A DNA stretch of 64,000 nucleotides from G963667675 sp965197565 (GTDB lineage Bacteria > Chloroflexota > Dehalococcoidia > Lucifugimonadales > UBA3495), in NCBI GenBank assembly GCA_965197565.1, contig CBDANK010000002.1:496001-560000 (forward strand), given 5' to 3'. The notes beneath the pieces are model-generated. The model was given only the letters and a program-made list of their open reading frames with translations, made no database searches and was not told the origin of the DNA. The position numbers were made by a program, and so were the translations under genes. Positions 35,398 through 47,100 of this stretch are shown piece by piece (within the stretch, counting starts at the first letter, position 1; every line of letters starts with the position of its first letter).

Positions 35398-36627
35398 GTA
35401 GAGCCTCACTGTTGTATTGATGGGTATAGGGACTTGAGCTTGATGCGGGCGTCCTCGGTTGTGAAGCGCCAGTCCACCTGAATTACGTCCCGGTTCCGTT
35501 GGTCCTGCCATGCGCCTGTTTCCCGTTCCAGGACTTCCTGGCTGGGTATCCGGCGATCCAAGCACTGCCGCGCCAGCACCCCCAGTTCGATCTCGGCCAT
35601 ATTAAGCCAACTCCCGTGCTTCGGGGTGTAATGTATCTCCAGCCGTTGGGCAATGCGCCGTGCCTCCGCCGGCTCGAAAGCCTGGTATAGGGATGCCGGA
35701 TGATGGGTGTTCAGGTTGTCCATCACCAAGACTATCCGCTCCTTGTCGACATAGTCCTCGTCCACCAGTTTCTTGACCACCCGTGCCCAGTCGGCCTTGG
35801 TGCGCCGGTCCGTGACCTCCACCCGCCGCCATCCCTCCAGGGGCGCGAACAGCATGAACAGGTTGCTCACTCCGTTGCGTTGATATTCGTAATCGTATGC
35901 CATGGCTGCCCCCGGCCGCGACGGACGGGGTTGGCGGGTCTCCTGCACCAGTTGCTTGCTGGTCTCGTCCAGACACACCAGCACCTCCCCCTCTCCGTAG
36001 GGACGGTGATAGACCTCCAACACGTCCTCCATGCCGCACACAAAGTCCGCGCTCCCTTGGGGCGGGAGGCACCAGCATTCTTTCAGCCAAGGCTTGAGTT
36101 CGTTTTTTTCAGAGTCCGGCGCACCGTCTCTGTGCTGATGCTATCCACTATCTCCTGCGCCACCAATCCATCGGCCAGCATTTGCAGCGTCCAACTGACC
36201 CGTCCCTCCGGCGGTTGAGAGCAGGCCAAGGCTACCAGGTGGGCCTCACCCTGACCATCCAGCTTTTTCTTGCGGCGCTTTAGCTGCTGTTTGCGTCCCA
36301 GGGCTGCCTCCAGGCCCTCCTCCACGCACCGGCGGCGCACCCGTTCCACCGTGGCGCTGCCCACCTTCAGGACCCAGGCTATATCCTCGTCCCTCATTGC
36401 GCTATCAACCTGGTTCTCATCGCTAAGCAGCAGAATGCGGGCGTGAGTCTGCTTGTAAGCCGCCGCCCAACCCTTGGACACCAATCCCTTCAGTTCCTCC
36501 TGTTCCTCCTCCGTAAGTCCCACTCGGTATTTCTTCATCATCACATCCATCCCCGCTTCCCGATTTTCTTTTTTGACTGCTAACCCATCATATCTCACCA
36601 GCCATCATTTCAATGATGGTCAGCTAC
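35398..36627 (-). mobile_element. IS630-family insertion sequence, copy 2
   Basis: Flanked by TA (35396-35397; 36628-36629). The ends share GTAG and are otherwise weakly conserved; a perfect 8-bp hairpin CCATCATT/AATGATGG lies at 36602-36619 inside the right end. The transposase is in two frames as in copy 1 but only moderately similar, so this is a different IS630 lineage. Confidence 0.78.
35406..36550 (-). CDS. IS630-family transposase, two frames joined at an A7 tract
   Basis: Frame 1 from 36550 (AAGCGGGG upstream) reads MDVMMKKYRVGLTEEEQEEL, AAYKQTHARILLLSDENQVD, EDIAWVLKVGSATVERVRRR. Seven A on the coding strand (36109-36103) lead by a -1 slip into frame 2: VCGMEDVLEVYHRPYGEGEV, LVCLDETSKQLVQE, IVLVMDNLNTHHPASLYQ, YTPKHGSWLNMAEIELGVLA. 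All three DDE residues are present. The same joint as in copy 1 argues for programmed slippage. Confidence 0.87.
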
Positions 36628-36748
36628 TAGGGCCGTTTCCGCGTTCTAAGAACCATCGCCTCAACCTCCTTTCCGCATAGCTCGTCCTAAACTCGACTTG
36701 AATCTTGTATCTCGGTCGCATATTATTTGGTGACTTTCGAATGGGACA

Positions 36749-39700
36749 CTACAGCCGGAAGGCCATCCGGCGATAGAGCAGGATGCTGCATCCTACCACG
36801 ATGACAACGCCAGCCACCCCGGCCACCGCGACGCCCGCGATGGCGCCGCGGCCCAGCCTGCCCCCTTCGGTGGGCGTTACTGTGAGCGCCGTCGCTGTCG
36901 CTGCGGGCGTCGGTGTGAGCGCGGGTGTCGGTGTTGGCGTCGGCTCCAGCGCGGGCGTCGGCGCACCCGTGGGGACGGGAGTGGGCATCGGAACCGGCCC
37001 CAGCGTGGGTGCTGCGGGCGTCGGTTCCGGGGTGGATGTGAGCGTTGGCGTCGGCCCCGGCGTGGACGTGGGTGTCGGTGTCGGTGTGGGCACTGCCAAG
37101 GTTATAGTGAAAGTCAACATTATGCTGACTCCCCCGGCATCGGTTGCGGTGTAGGTGAGGCTGATAGGAACGGCGACCTCCGTCGGCGCACCGGTAATGG
37201 TGCGGTCTACCGGGTTGAAGGTGAGCCCTGCCGGGAGCGCCGGAGTCAACGCGTAGGTAAGCGGCGCCGTGCTGCCAATGGCCGCTGGCAACTCTATCCT
37301 TACCACCGAGTTCAGTACCAGGACGCGGTCCGCCACCGCAGCATCGCCGAAGGTCAGCGGCGGGGGCTGATCGTTGGCCGGGATGACCACCGTGGCCGCG
37401 CTGGCGTCCAGCGTAACGCCCGCCGGTGCGCCGAGCAGGGTCAGACGAAGGGTGAACCGCTCTTCGCCCTGCCAGGCCGTCGTTGGCTATCAGCACCGAC
37501 ACTATCACACTGCGTTCGCCGGGGGAGATGGTCAGGTCCACCACCGTGAAGGGAGCGTAGTCAGCCGTGTCCGACGTGCCGGGAACTGCCGTTACGCGCA
37601 CGATTATGGGGAGCGCGTGGATTCTGCTCAACTCGACCGTCAGCGCCGTTGCGCTGCCTTCGGGAACTTCGGCGGCCTTCTCCTTGAAGCCCACCAATAC
37701 AGGCGGCGCGGCGCCGGTGCCGCCATTACTGCCGTTGCTGCCTGGTGTGGCCGGAGCGGGCTGCACCGTGATGCTGAAGGTATCGGTAACTTCGGGGTTC
37801 ACGCCGTCGTTGGCGCGGATGGTCACGGTGTACCTTCCTGCCTCGGCGTCGGGCGACACCCTGCCGCTTACTCTGCCCGTGCCGGCGTCGTAGCTCAGGC
37901 CATTGGGCAAGCCGTCCACGGTCACCGTCGGCGTACCCCGGTCGTCGGTCACTCCAATGGCGAACGCCGGAATGCGCTGACCCCGGGTGTAGGTCTTGTT
38001 GCCGGGGTCGATTATACTCGGCGGCTCGTCGGCGGCGGGCGTTCCCGTGCCGAAGTCCGACCAGCCGCTCTGCCCCTCCTCGTTCCCGGCTTGCACCTGT
38101 ACCTCGTAGACGGTCCCGGCGATGAGACCGCCGATGGTGACGGCGGTGTCCGTGCCGTCGTAGAAGGCGTCGGTCCAGTCTGCCGCGCCGCTCTCGCGGT
38201 AGCGTGCGTTGTAGTCGTTGATTGGTTCCGTGCCCGTGGTGTCCGGGGCGCTCCAGTCCACGGTCAGCTTGTTGGGTCCGGCCGGCGCGACCGTTGGCGC
38301 TGCGGGCTTTGGCGGCGGCTCGTCTACGTCGGTCACGGTCACGATGATGGTCTGCGTTGACATCATTGCGTCCGCGCCGCCGGTGGCAGTCAGTTCCACG
38401 ACGTACTGGTTGTTGCCCGCCGGGTTGGCCGGGGCCGCGCTTTCTTTATCCGCCGGGTCCTCGTGGTCTGGCGGCATCCTGAACACCAACTGGGCACTGG
38501 CCGCCGCCACACCGGTGCGTCGTCGCTGAAGCTGAACCGGTCCCTGTCTACCCCGCCCGTAATCACCAGGCTCGTAATCGTGTCCCCCGCGTCCGGGTCG
38601 CTTGCCGTGACCGTGCCCACGGCGGCCGTTTTCTCCGGCACCCTGAACGCGCTGGCCGTGTCGAAGCCGGGCGCGCCCGCCGCGAGCACCGTGAGGCGGA
38701 AAGTAGCTTGGGAAGTCAACAGGGGCGATTGGCCGTCGCCGGCGGTGGCGGTCACGTTGTAGCCGCCGGACACGGAGGGGTCGGAAGTGGTGATGGTGAA
38801 GGTGCGCGCGGCCCCGTCGAACATCAGCCAGCCCGGCAGGGCGCTGCCGTCCTGCAGCGTGGCGGTGTAGGTGACCGGGTGGCCCTCGGGGTCCACGGAC
38901 GGGTCGAAGGTGTAGGTGAACGCTTCCCCCTGTCTCGTTTGCGGGTTGGCGAGGGCGGGTGCGGACGGGGCCTCGTTGACGCCGGTGACGGTTATGGTCA
39001 CAGCCTGCGCGCGGAGGTCATCGCCCGAGTGTCCGCGCCGCCGGTCGCCGTCACCTCGACGGCGTATACGTTGGTCCCCGCCGCGGACGCCGGGGCCTCG
39101 AAGTCGGGAGCAACCTTGAAGTTCAGTTCCCCCGCGTCGGTGATAGTGAACTTCTCCCGGTCGTCCCCGCCGGTGAGCACGTAGCCGGTGATGGAGTCGG
39201 CGTCGTCCACGTCCTCCGCGGTGACCGCGCCGGCGGCCGTTTGGTTCTCGGCCACCGTGAAAGCTGCGGGGCCGGTTACGGACGGGGCCTCGTTGACGTC
39301 GGTGACGGTGACGTCAACGGTCTGCGGGGCGGAGGTCTTTTCCCGCGTGTCCTCGCCGCCCGTCGCCGTCACCTCGATGGTGTATACGTTGGTCCCCGCG
39401 GTGGACGCCGGAGTCTCGAAGTCGGGGGCAACCTTGAAGCTCAGTTCCCCGGAGTCGTTGATGGTGAACTTCTCCCGGTCGGCCCCGCCGGTGATGTCGT
39501 AGCCAGTGATGGAGTCAATGGCGTCCAACTCCTCTGCGGCCACAGCGCCGGCGTCCGTTTGGTTCTCGGGCGTCGAGAGGGCCTCGGTGGTGACGGCCGG
39601 CGCACCGTTGCCTATGGCGGTCAGCAGGGCGCTGCGGCTGGCTTGGCCGCCGTTGACGATGGCCGCCGCCTGGTACCGGCGGGACACGCCGCCGGGCAGG

Positions 39701-42700
39701 GCATCGGTGTGCCCAGACGTGGCGCTCTCCGCCGTCGCGGTAGGCGACGTAGGCAACGTCCGGCGGAGATGTCCAGTGAGTCGTGTCCACGCCGATCCAG
39801 GTCAGCGTCACCTGGCCCTCGCCGGGGGTGAGGGTCAGCCCCGGCCCCTCGCGTAGCTGGTAGCCGAACTCCTGCCAGCTTGCCGTGCCGTCGCCGTCGA
39901 AGTCCACCGCCAACGCGGGGTACTGCGAGGCTGTACCGAAGTCCCACGGATTGTCCGTGCCGGTATCCAGCATGTCGTCGCCGTCGGCGTTGTCCAGGTC
40001 CACGTTCCAGTTGGCGTAGATGCCGTCGTAGCCCGTGGGCGACTGCAACTCGCTGGTGGTCTGGCCCGCCGTGTCCGTCAGGCCGGAGGTTGCGGTGTCG
40101 AAGTAGCTGGCCGTTGTGGTCCCCGGGCTGTAACCCACCAGCCCGCCAACGTTGGTTGCGCCGGTGACCGCGCTGCTGGTGTAGCTGCCGGTTATCGTTC
40201 CCGTATTAGAGCCCGCCAAGCCGCCAACCTCGGTTCCCTCGGCTGCGCCGATGACCGCGCCCTTAGCGTAACTGCCGGTTATCGTTCCATCATTGTGCCC
40301 CGCCAAGCCGCCGACGGTGTTTCTGCCGCTACTGACCGTACATTCGGCGTAACTGCGGGTTATCGTTCCATGATTGCGCCCTGCCAGGCAGCCAACGCTG
40401 CTGAGTCCCGTAACATTTCCATCCACAACCCCAAGTCCATTGACGGAGCCGCCGCTGCCCACCCGCCCGAACAGCCCGACGCGCTCGGTGTCGCAGTTGA
40501 TGAACAGGTTGGAAATGGCGAAGCCGTTGCCCTCGAAAACGGCGGCGAAACCATTGCCCCGGTCGCCGATGGGCTCCCAGCCCTCCCCTTCCGGATCCGT
40601 CCAGGCCGGTTTGTTGACCGTCGGGTTGGCGTAGCTGCCGGGGTCGTCGAAGTCCAGGTCCCTGTCCAGTTCGTAGCCCGCGCAGCCGTCGGTTTCGTCG
40701 CAGCCCAGACTGCACATGGCGTGGGGGAAGAAGGGGTAATAGCCGTCATCGTCCGAAGTCCCGTCGCCGTTCAGGTCCAAGCGGACGGCGTTCAACTGCT
40801 CCAGGTTGTCGATCTCAATGAGATTGTCGGCGTCGCTGTCGTAATCAATTCCCACGTCCACCGTCAACAGGGCGCTGCGGGCAGGCTCTCCGCCGTTGAC
40901 CACGGCGGCCACTTGGTACCGGTAGGACTGGCCGTTGGTCACGCCGGTATCGGTAAGGGGGTGAGCGGCGTCGAGGGATCGTCGTCCGTTACCAGCGCGC
41001 CGTCGCGGTAGGCGGCGTAGGCGACGACCGGGGAAGTAGTCCAATGGCTGGTGTCCACGGCGGTCCAGGTGAGGGTCACCTGCCCGTTGCCGGGGGCCAG
41101 GGTCAGCCCCGGCCCATCGCGGAGCTGGTAGCCGAACTCCGTCCAGGTTGCCGGGGTGTCAGGATCGCCGTCGAAGTCCACCAGGGTGGGGTACTGGCTG
41201 CCGGTGCCGAAATCCCACCGGGTTGTATCCCAGGTGGAGTAGATGTCGTCGGCGCCGGACTGCAACTACCCGGTGGTCCTGCCTCTCGACCCGGTCCGGC
41301 CCGAGGTGTCGGCGTCGAAGTAGCCGGCGTTTACCGTCCCGCCGCTGTTGCTGCCCACCAAGCCGGAACCGCGGCTGACCGCCCCGGTGGCGTAGCTGGC
41401 GGTTGTTGTCGCGCCCAGAATGTTCTCACCTGCCAGGCCGCCGATGCTCGTCGAACTGCTGACGCGGACTGCGCCCGTGGCGTAGCTAGCGGTTATCGCC
41501 GCCCCGGTTCCCTCGCTCTTGCCCACCAGGCCGCCGATAGCTTCGCCGGCGCCGCCAACGCCGCCGGTAACTGCCACGGTAGCGTAGCTGGCGGTAATCG
41601 TTCCATTGTTCCAACCGGCCATGCCGCCAACGCCGCTGCGGCCGACCACTTTGCTGGTGACGTAGCTGGCGATTATGGAGCCGCCCTTGTTGTAAGCCGC
41701 CAGGCCGCCGACCCTGGCGTAACCCTTTACGTCCGCGTCCACCAGCCCCAGCCGCTGGATTGCCCCGCCGCTGCCCACGAAGCCGAAGAGCCCGGCCACG
41801 TCGTTGTCCACCCGGTTGATGAACAGGTTGCGAATGGTGTGGCCGCCGCCGTTTTCGACGGCGGCGAAATTGCTTCCTTCGCTCCCGATGCGCAGCCAGC
41901 CGTCGCCGCTGGTCCAAGAGTCTTTGACTTCGCCGGAGGCATAGCTGGCGGGGTCGTCGAAGTCCAGGTCCGCCGCCAGCTCGTAGCCGCGGCAACCGGA
42001 GGGGCAGCCCATGTCCAGGGCGGGGTCGGGGAAGGCCGGGGCATAGCCGGAGTTGCCCGAGTCGCCGGCGCCGTCCGGGTCCCAGCGGACGGCGTTCAAC
42101 TGCTCCAGGCTGCGGATTTCGATGAGGTTGTTGGCGTTGGTGTCGTAGCTGGTTCCCGGCACGATCCTCCGCCAGAGGCTGCGGCTGGCCTGTCCGCTGT
42201 TGACGATGGCGGCCACTTGGTATTCGTAGCGCTGGTCGGTGGTGAGACCGGTATTTATGAAGCCCGACGCAACATCCGTTGCTATCCGCCCGCCGTCGCG
42301 GTAGAGGGCGTAGGTGACGGCGGGCGGGTCGTCCGGCCAGTGGCCGGTATCGACGCCGGGCCAAGTCAACGTCACCTGCTCGTCGGCGGGGAGGAGGGTC
42401 AGGGCCGGCCCCGCCCGCAACTGGTAGCCGAACTCCGTCCAGGTTGCTGTGCCGTCCCCATCGAAGTCCGCCTTCAGCGCGGGGTACTGGCTGCCCGTGC
42501 CGAAGTCCCACTGCGCTGCGTCCCAAGCGTTGAAGATATCGGGGGCTTCGTTGGTGGCCGCCTGCATCCGCGTGGTGCTCCTGGCCCATCTGCCGGGGCC
42601 CAGTCCGGCGGTCCAAGTGTCGAAGAAGCCGGCGGTTACGGTCCCGGCGGAGTCATTCTCACCCGCCAGGCCGCCAACATTGTCCGTGCCGCTGACCGGG

Positions 42701-45700
42701 CCGGTGGCGTAGGCGTGGGTTATCGTCCCGCTGCCGCCGTTGTGGCCCACCAGGCCGCCCACAAAATCCGTCCCGTTGACCGAGCCTGCGGCGTAGGATG
42801 CGGTTATCGTTGCGCCCGTCCAGTTCAAACCCGCGATGACGCCAACGTTGTCTCCTCCGGCCACTTTTGCGTTCACCACCCCCAGCCGGCGGACTGCGCC
42901 GGTGCCGGCCACACTGCCGAACAACCCGGCGTAGTCGGACGAGGTGCGGTCGATGAACAGGTTGAAGATGGTGCGGCCGTTGCCGTCGAAGACGGCGGTG
43001 AAACTGGTGCTGAGGTCAAGACTGAAACCAACGCCGATGGGCAGCCAGCCGTTGCCGCCGTTGTAGTAGTCATCATCGGCGTCGGGGACGGCATCGCCGT
43101 CGGAGTCGTAGGTGAAAGTGCTGCCGTCCCCGTCAGTATCGAAGTCCAGGTCCGCCGTCAGTTCGTAGCCGCGGCAACTGTCGGGGCAGCCCATGCCATC
43201 CAGGGCTTGGGGGAAGGCGAGGTCATAACGGCTGTCGTCCGAGTCGCCGTTGCCGTCCAGGTCCCAGCAGACGGCGTTCAACCGGTCCAGGCTGCTTATC
43301 TCGATGAGGTTGTTGCTGTCGCTGTCGTACCGGACTCCCGGCACGGCGGTCAGCCGGGCGGTGCGGATCGGGACGCCGCCGTTGACGATGGCTGCCAGTT
43401 GGTACACGTAGGCCGTGTTGTTGGTCAACCCGATATCTGTAAGGGTGAGCAGCGTCGACGGATCGCTGTCCGTTACCAACGCACCGTCGCGGTAGAGAGC
43501 AAAAGTGACGGCCGGCGGGGGTCCCAGTGATCGGTCTTGACGGACCAGGTCAGCGTCACCTGGCCGTCGCCGGGTTCGAGGGTAAGCTCCGGCCCTTCGC
43601 GGAGCTGGTAGCCGAATTCCTGCCAGCTTGCCCCGCTGCCGCCGCCGAAGTCCACCCGCAGCACGGGATATTGCCTGGATGAGCCGAAGCGCCAGGGATC
43701 GTCCCCCTCCGTTGCCGGGTTGTCGTCGCCGTCGGCGTTGTCCACGTCAACGTTCCAGTCCGCGTAGATGCCGCTTCTGCTCGTGGGCGTCTGAAGCTCG
43801 GCGGTGGTCTTGCCCGCTGCGCCGCTCGTCTCCCCGGTCCCCACCGCGTCGGTCAGGCCGGACTTCTCGGTGTCGAAGTAGCTGGCGGCTATCCCTGCGC
43901 TGGAGCCGTTCTCGCCCGCCAGACCGCCGACATGGGAACTGTCGCTGACCGGACCCGTCGCGTAGCTGGCGGTTATCTTTCCGGTATTGCCGTTATCGCC
44001 CACCAGGCCGCCGGCATGGTCCCCTCCTCTGACCGCAACATTGGCGTAGCTGGCGGTTATCCTTCCGCTAACGCTGTTGTCACCCGCCAGGCCGCCGACT
44101 TTGTCCGCGCCGTTGACCACGCCCGCGGCGTAGCTGGCCGTTATTGTTCCCAGGTTCCAACCCGCCATGACGCCGACTTTGTTGACTCCGGTTACATTCG
44201 CATCCACCACCGCCAGTTCACTGATTGCGCCGCCGCTCCCCAGACGACCGAACAGCCCGGCGAGGTCGCCGGGGCGGTTGACGAACAGGTTGCGGATGGC
44301 GTGGCCGTTGCCGTCGAAGGCGGCGGCGAAAGCATTGGCGGCGTCGCCGATGGGCAGCCAGCCCTCTCCTTCCGTGTCCGTCCAAGCGGTGTTGATTTCG
44401 CCGGCGTAGCTATCGGAGTCGGTGAATCCAGGTCCTCCTTCAGCTCGTAGCCCTTGCAGCCGACAGTTTCGTTGCAGCCCATACCGGGCGCGGCACCGGG
44501 GAAGGCGCCGTCGGCCCCGCCGTAAGAGTCCTTGTTTGCGGAAGCGTCCACCAAGCCGTTGCCGTCCAGGTCCCAGCGGAGGACGTTCAACTGCTCCAGG
44601 TTGCCGATTTCGATGAGGTTGTCGCCGTCGGTGTCGTAGTGGTTCCCCACGTGCGCGGTCATCCGGGGGCTGCGGGCGGCCTCTCCGCCCTCGACGACAG
44701 CCACCACCTGGTACTCGTAGGACTCGCCGTTGGACACCTCGTCATCGACGAACCGATCGAGCTCGATCAACGCGCCGTCGCGATAGACGTCGGTGGTGAA
44801 CTCCAACGCAGGAGTCCAATGGCCGGTGGTCACGATCCAACCCAGCGTCACCTGCCCGTCGCCGGGCGTGAGCATCAGCGTCGGTCATTCGCGCAACTGG
44901 TAACCGAACCTATCCCAGTTTGCGGGGGTGTCGGGATCGCCGTCGAAGTCCACCAGCAGCACGGGGTATTGGCTGCCCGTGCCGAAGTCCCACTGGTCGG
45001 CATCCCAGGTTGCGTAGATGCTGTCGGTGTCCGTAGGGGTCTGCGACTGCAACTCCCTGGTGGTCTTGCCCGCCGCCCCGGCCGCATCTCCAGTACCGAC
45101 GGCATCGGTCAGGACGGATGTGCCGGTGTCGAAGTAGCTGGGGGTTATGGTCCCGCCAACGTCGCTCTCACCCGCCAGACCGCCAACATACTCGTTGCCG
45201 TTAACCGAACCCGTGGCGTAGCTGGCAGTTATCGCGCCGCCGTTCAAACCCGCGAGGCCGCCAATCAAGTCCCCGCCTTGGACCACGCTGGTGGAATAGC
45301 TGGATGTTATTGTTCCCCGGTTGAGACCCGTCAGCCCACCGACATTGATCGCGCCGCCGACCGAGCCTGCGGCATAGCTGTCGGTTATCGTTCCGTTGTT
45401 GATGCCGGCCAGGACGCCAACGCCGCTGTCGCCGGTTACGTTGGCGTTCACCACTCCCAACCGGCTGATTGAACCGCCGCCAGCCAGGCTGCCGAACAGG
45501 CCGATGCCGTCGTCGGCAGCGCGTTTGATGAGCAGGTTGGAGACGGTGTGTCCGTTGCCGCTGAAAGTCTTGGAGAAACTGCCGCCGATGGGCAGCCAGC
45601 CATCGCCGCCGTTGTAATAGTCATCCCCATCGTCGGGGACGGCATTGCCGTCGGCGTCGTAGGTGAAGGTGCTGCCGTCGCGGTCGATGTCGAAGTCCAA

Positions 45701-46003
45701 GCCCACCATCAATTCGTAGCCGGCGCAGGTGGAGGGGCAGCCCATACCGGTCATGGCATTGGAGAAGGCATCGGTATAGCCGTCATTATCCGACGCGCCG
45801 TCGCCGTCCAAGTCCCAGCGGACGGCGTTCAACTGCTCCAGGTTGTCTATCTCGATGAGATTGTTGTCGTTACGGTCGTAGTCCACGGGCGGGGTCTGGG
45901 CCAAGGTCTCCGGCGCGGAGCTTACTACTGCCAGAACGACCGCCAGCATTGCGAAGGCGGCTGCTAATTGGGACAGGAAGCTGAGCCGGTCAGGGCCGCG
46001 CAT
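36749..46003 (-). pseudogene. Giant modular surface protein 1 (GLUG, FN3, cadherin modules, C-terminal TM), interrupted frame
   Basis: About 3,080 codons. From 46003: an export signal (FLSQLAAAFAMLAVVLAVVS, cut near ETLAQ), then five modules of about 400 residues, each beginning YDxDxxNLIEIxxLEQLNAV (near 45880, 44640, 43330, 42150, 40850). Each holds GLUG repeats (VGGLAGxNxGTITASYATGxV), a SYFDT...ELQ turn, WDFGTxSQYPxLxVDFDGD and an FN3-like end. Cadherin-like and FN3 domains follow, then a Pro/Thr stalk and a C-terminal TM with RRMAFRL. The frame is broken by TGA at 44885 (where GGA is expected), TAG at 41266 and about seven single-base shifts (near 44432, 43500, 40970, 39735, 39000, 38515, 37480). 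Either decayed or damaged by assembly; probably an adhesin. Confidence 0.8.
40850..45890 (-). repeat. Tandem array of five GLUG modules in giant protein 1
   Basis: Five diverged copies of about 1.2-1.3 kb with the same internal order: NLIEI motif, MGC...CxGYEL cysteine pair, DLDFD, WxPIG, F.GNGHTI.NLFI, four to six GLUG repeats, SYFDT, ELQ, WDFGT, EFGYQLREGP, and an FN3-like strand ending in YRDG. The two cysteines in each module are strictly kept and could form a disulfide. Confidence 0.75.
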
Positions 46004-46122
46004 GGTTGCAGGTCTTCACGCGCTCGAGGTCTCAACTCCGAGTAAACCGTGCGGTTGAGAAGGGTGTTGGACCACTACCGTATAGGTCAAAATGGCTGCT
46101 TTCGTCAGACGGCGCCAGACCG

Positions 46123-46914
46123 CTAGTGCCTGCGCCGCACGACGGCGACGGCGGCGCCAATGGCCCCGAGGCCGAGCGCCCCGCCGATAACCACCCAGAC
46201 CCATGCGCTAACGCCGCCGCCGTCCTCCGGTGCGGGCGGTGAGGGTGTTGCGGTGGGCGTCGGCGCGGGCGAAACCACCGTAGGCGCCGCTATGGGCGTG
46301 GCCGTTGGGACCGGAGACTCGGTCGGCCTTGGCTTGGGTGTGGGGGTAGGCTCCACCGTTGGCATCGGGGTGGGCGTGGCCGTTGGGGTAGGCGCCGGCG
46401 TTGGCGTGGGTGTCGGTGTCGGTGTTGGCGTCGGCGTCGGCGTCGGCTCCGGCGTGCCCGTGGGTGTCGGTGTTGGCGTCGGCGTCGGGGTGGGGGCGGG
46501 ACCTACCCTGACAGCGGAAGCGCCGCCAATCGCTTGTTCATCCTTGTCCGCGTCCAGCAGTACGCCGGAGAAAGAGTAGAAACCCTCCGCCCCCGGAGCA
46601 GCGACGGTGTAGGTGACGCTTCTCTCTCCCAGCAGGGTGAAGCTGACGGTCCGGCCTTCGACCGCCACCGCAGCTTCGGAAAGGTCGGAGCCGGAGTAGC
46701 TGAACCCGGCGGGAAGGGTCTCGACAATCTGGCCGAAACTGCCGTAATCCCGGGCGGCGACCGTGACCTCCAGTACCCCGCCCGGGGCCACCCACGGCGC
46801 GGAAAAGGACCTGACGGCACTGTGCGACGCCGCGTCCGCCGGAATAGGGCGCAGCATCGCCGCTCCAACAACTGCTGCGGCAACCACTAACAACGCCAAT
46901 GCTGCTCTAATCAA
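46123..46914 (-). CDS. Stalked membrane-anchored surface protein
   Basis: 263 residues from a TTG at 46914. Signal peptide (ALALLVVAAAVVGAAML...ADA), then an approximately 100-residue beta domain (SAVRSFSAPWVAPGGVLEVT; ETLPAGFSYSGSDLSEAAVA; LGERSVTYTVAAPG), as in 'DUF11/repeat' surface proteins. A Pro-Thr repeat stalk of about 80 residues follows, then a C-terminal TM (WVWVVIGGALGLGAIGAAVA) ending VVRRRH. It lies between the two giants on the same strand, and its stalk and anchor resemble those of giant 1. Intact. Confidence 0.82.
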   Translation of the reverse strand: MIRAALALLVVAAAVVGAAMLRPIPADAASHSAVRSFSAPWVAPGGVLEVTVAARDYGSFGQIVETLPAGFSYSGSDLSEAAVAVEGRTVSFTLLGERSVTYTVAAPGAEGFYSFSGVLLDADKDEQAIGGASAVRVGPAPTPTPTPTPTPTGTPEPTPTPTPTPTPTPTPTPAPTPTATPTPMPTVEPTPTPKPRPTESPVPTATPIAAPTVVSPAPTPTATPSPPAPEDGGGVSAWVWVVIGGALGLGAIGAAVAVVRRRH

Positions 46915-46932
46915 ATTTGCACAACTCTGCTC

Positions 46933-47034
46933 GTAACTGTTCAGATTTGAGGGGAACCGGTCCTTCGACTCCGCTGCGCTGCGCTCAGGATGAGTGGTTC
47001 CCTGTTAGTGTGCTTACCAACTCTGAACAGTTAC
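46933..47034. repeat. 102-bp MITE-like element
   Basis: A perfect 13-bp inverted repeat GTAACTGTTCAGA / TCTGAACAGTTAC encloses a non-coding stretch with CCTTCGACTCCGCTGCGCTG, itself a motif often seen in dispersed repeats. It sits in the gap between giant 2 and the stalked protein. Confidence 0.55.
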
Positions 47035-47100
47035 CTCTGTTCCTGTCTATTCCTTGGTTTCTTCTCAAGGGAGGGCTGGGGAGGGCCTCTCCCTCTGAGG

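Noticed and set aside
41044..43530. Open frame of more than 800 codons antisense to giant protein 1
   Set aside because: It mirrors the GLUG repeats on the other strand, has no start signal or domain, and similar antisense frames occur over giant 2 (for example 54793-56919).
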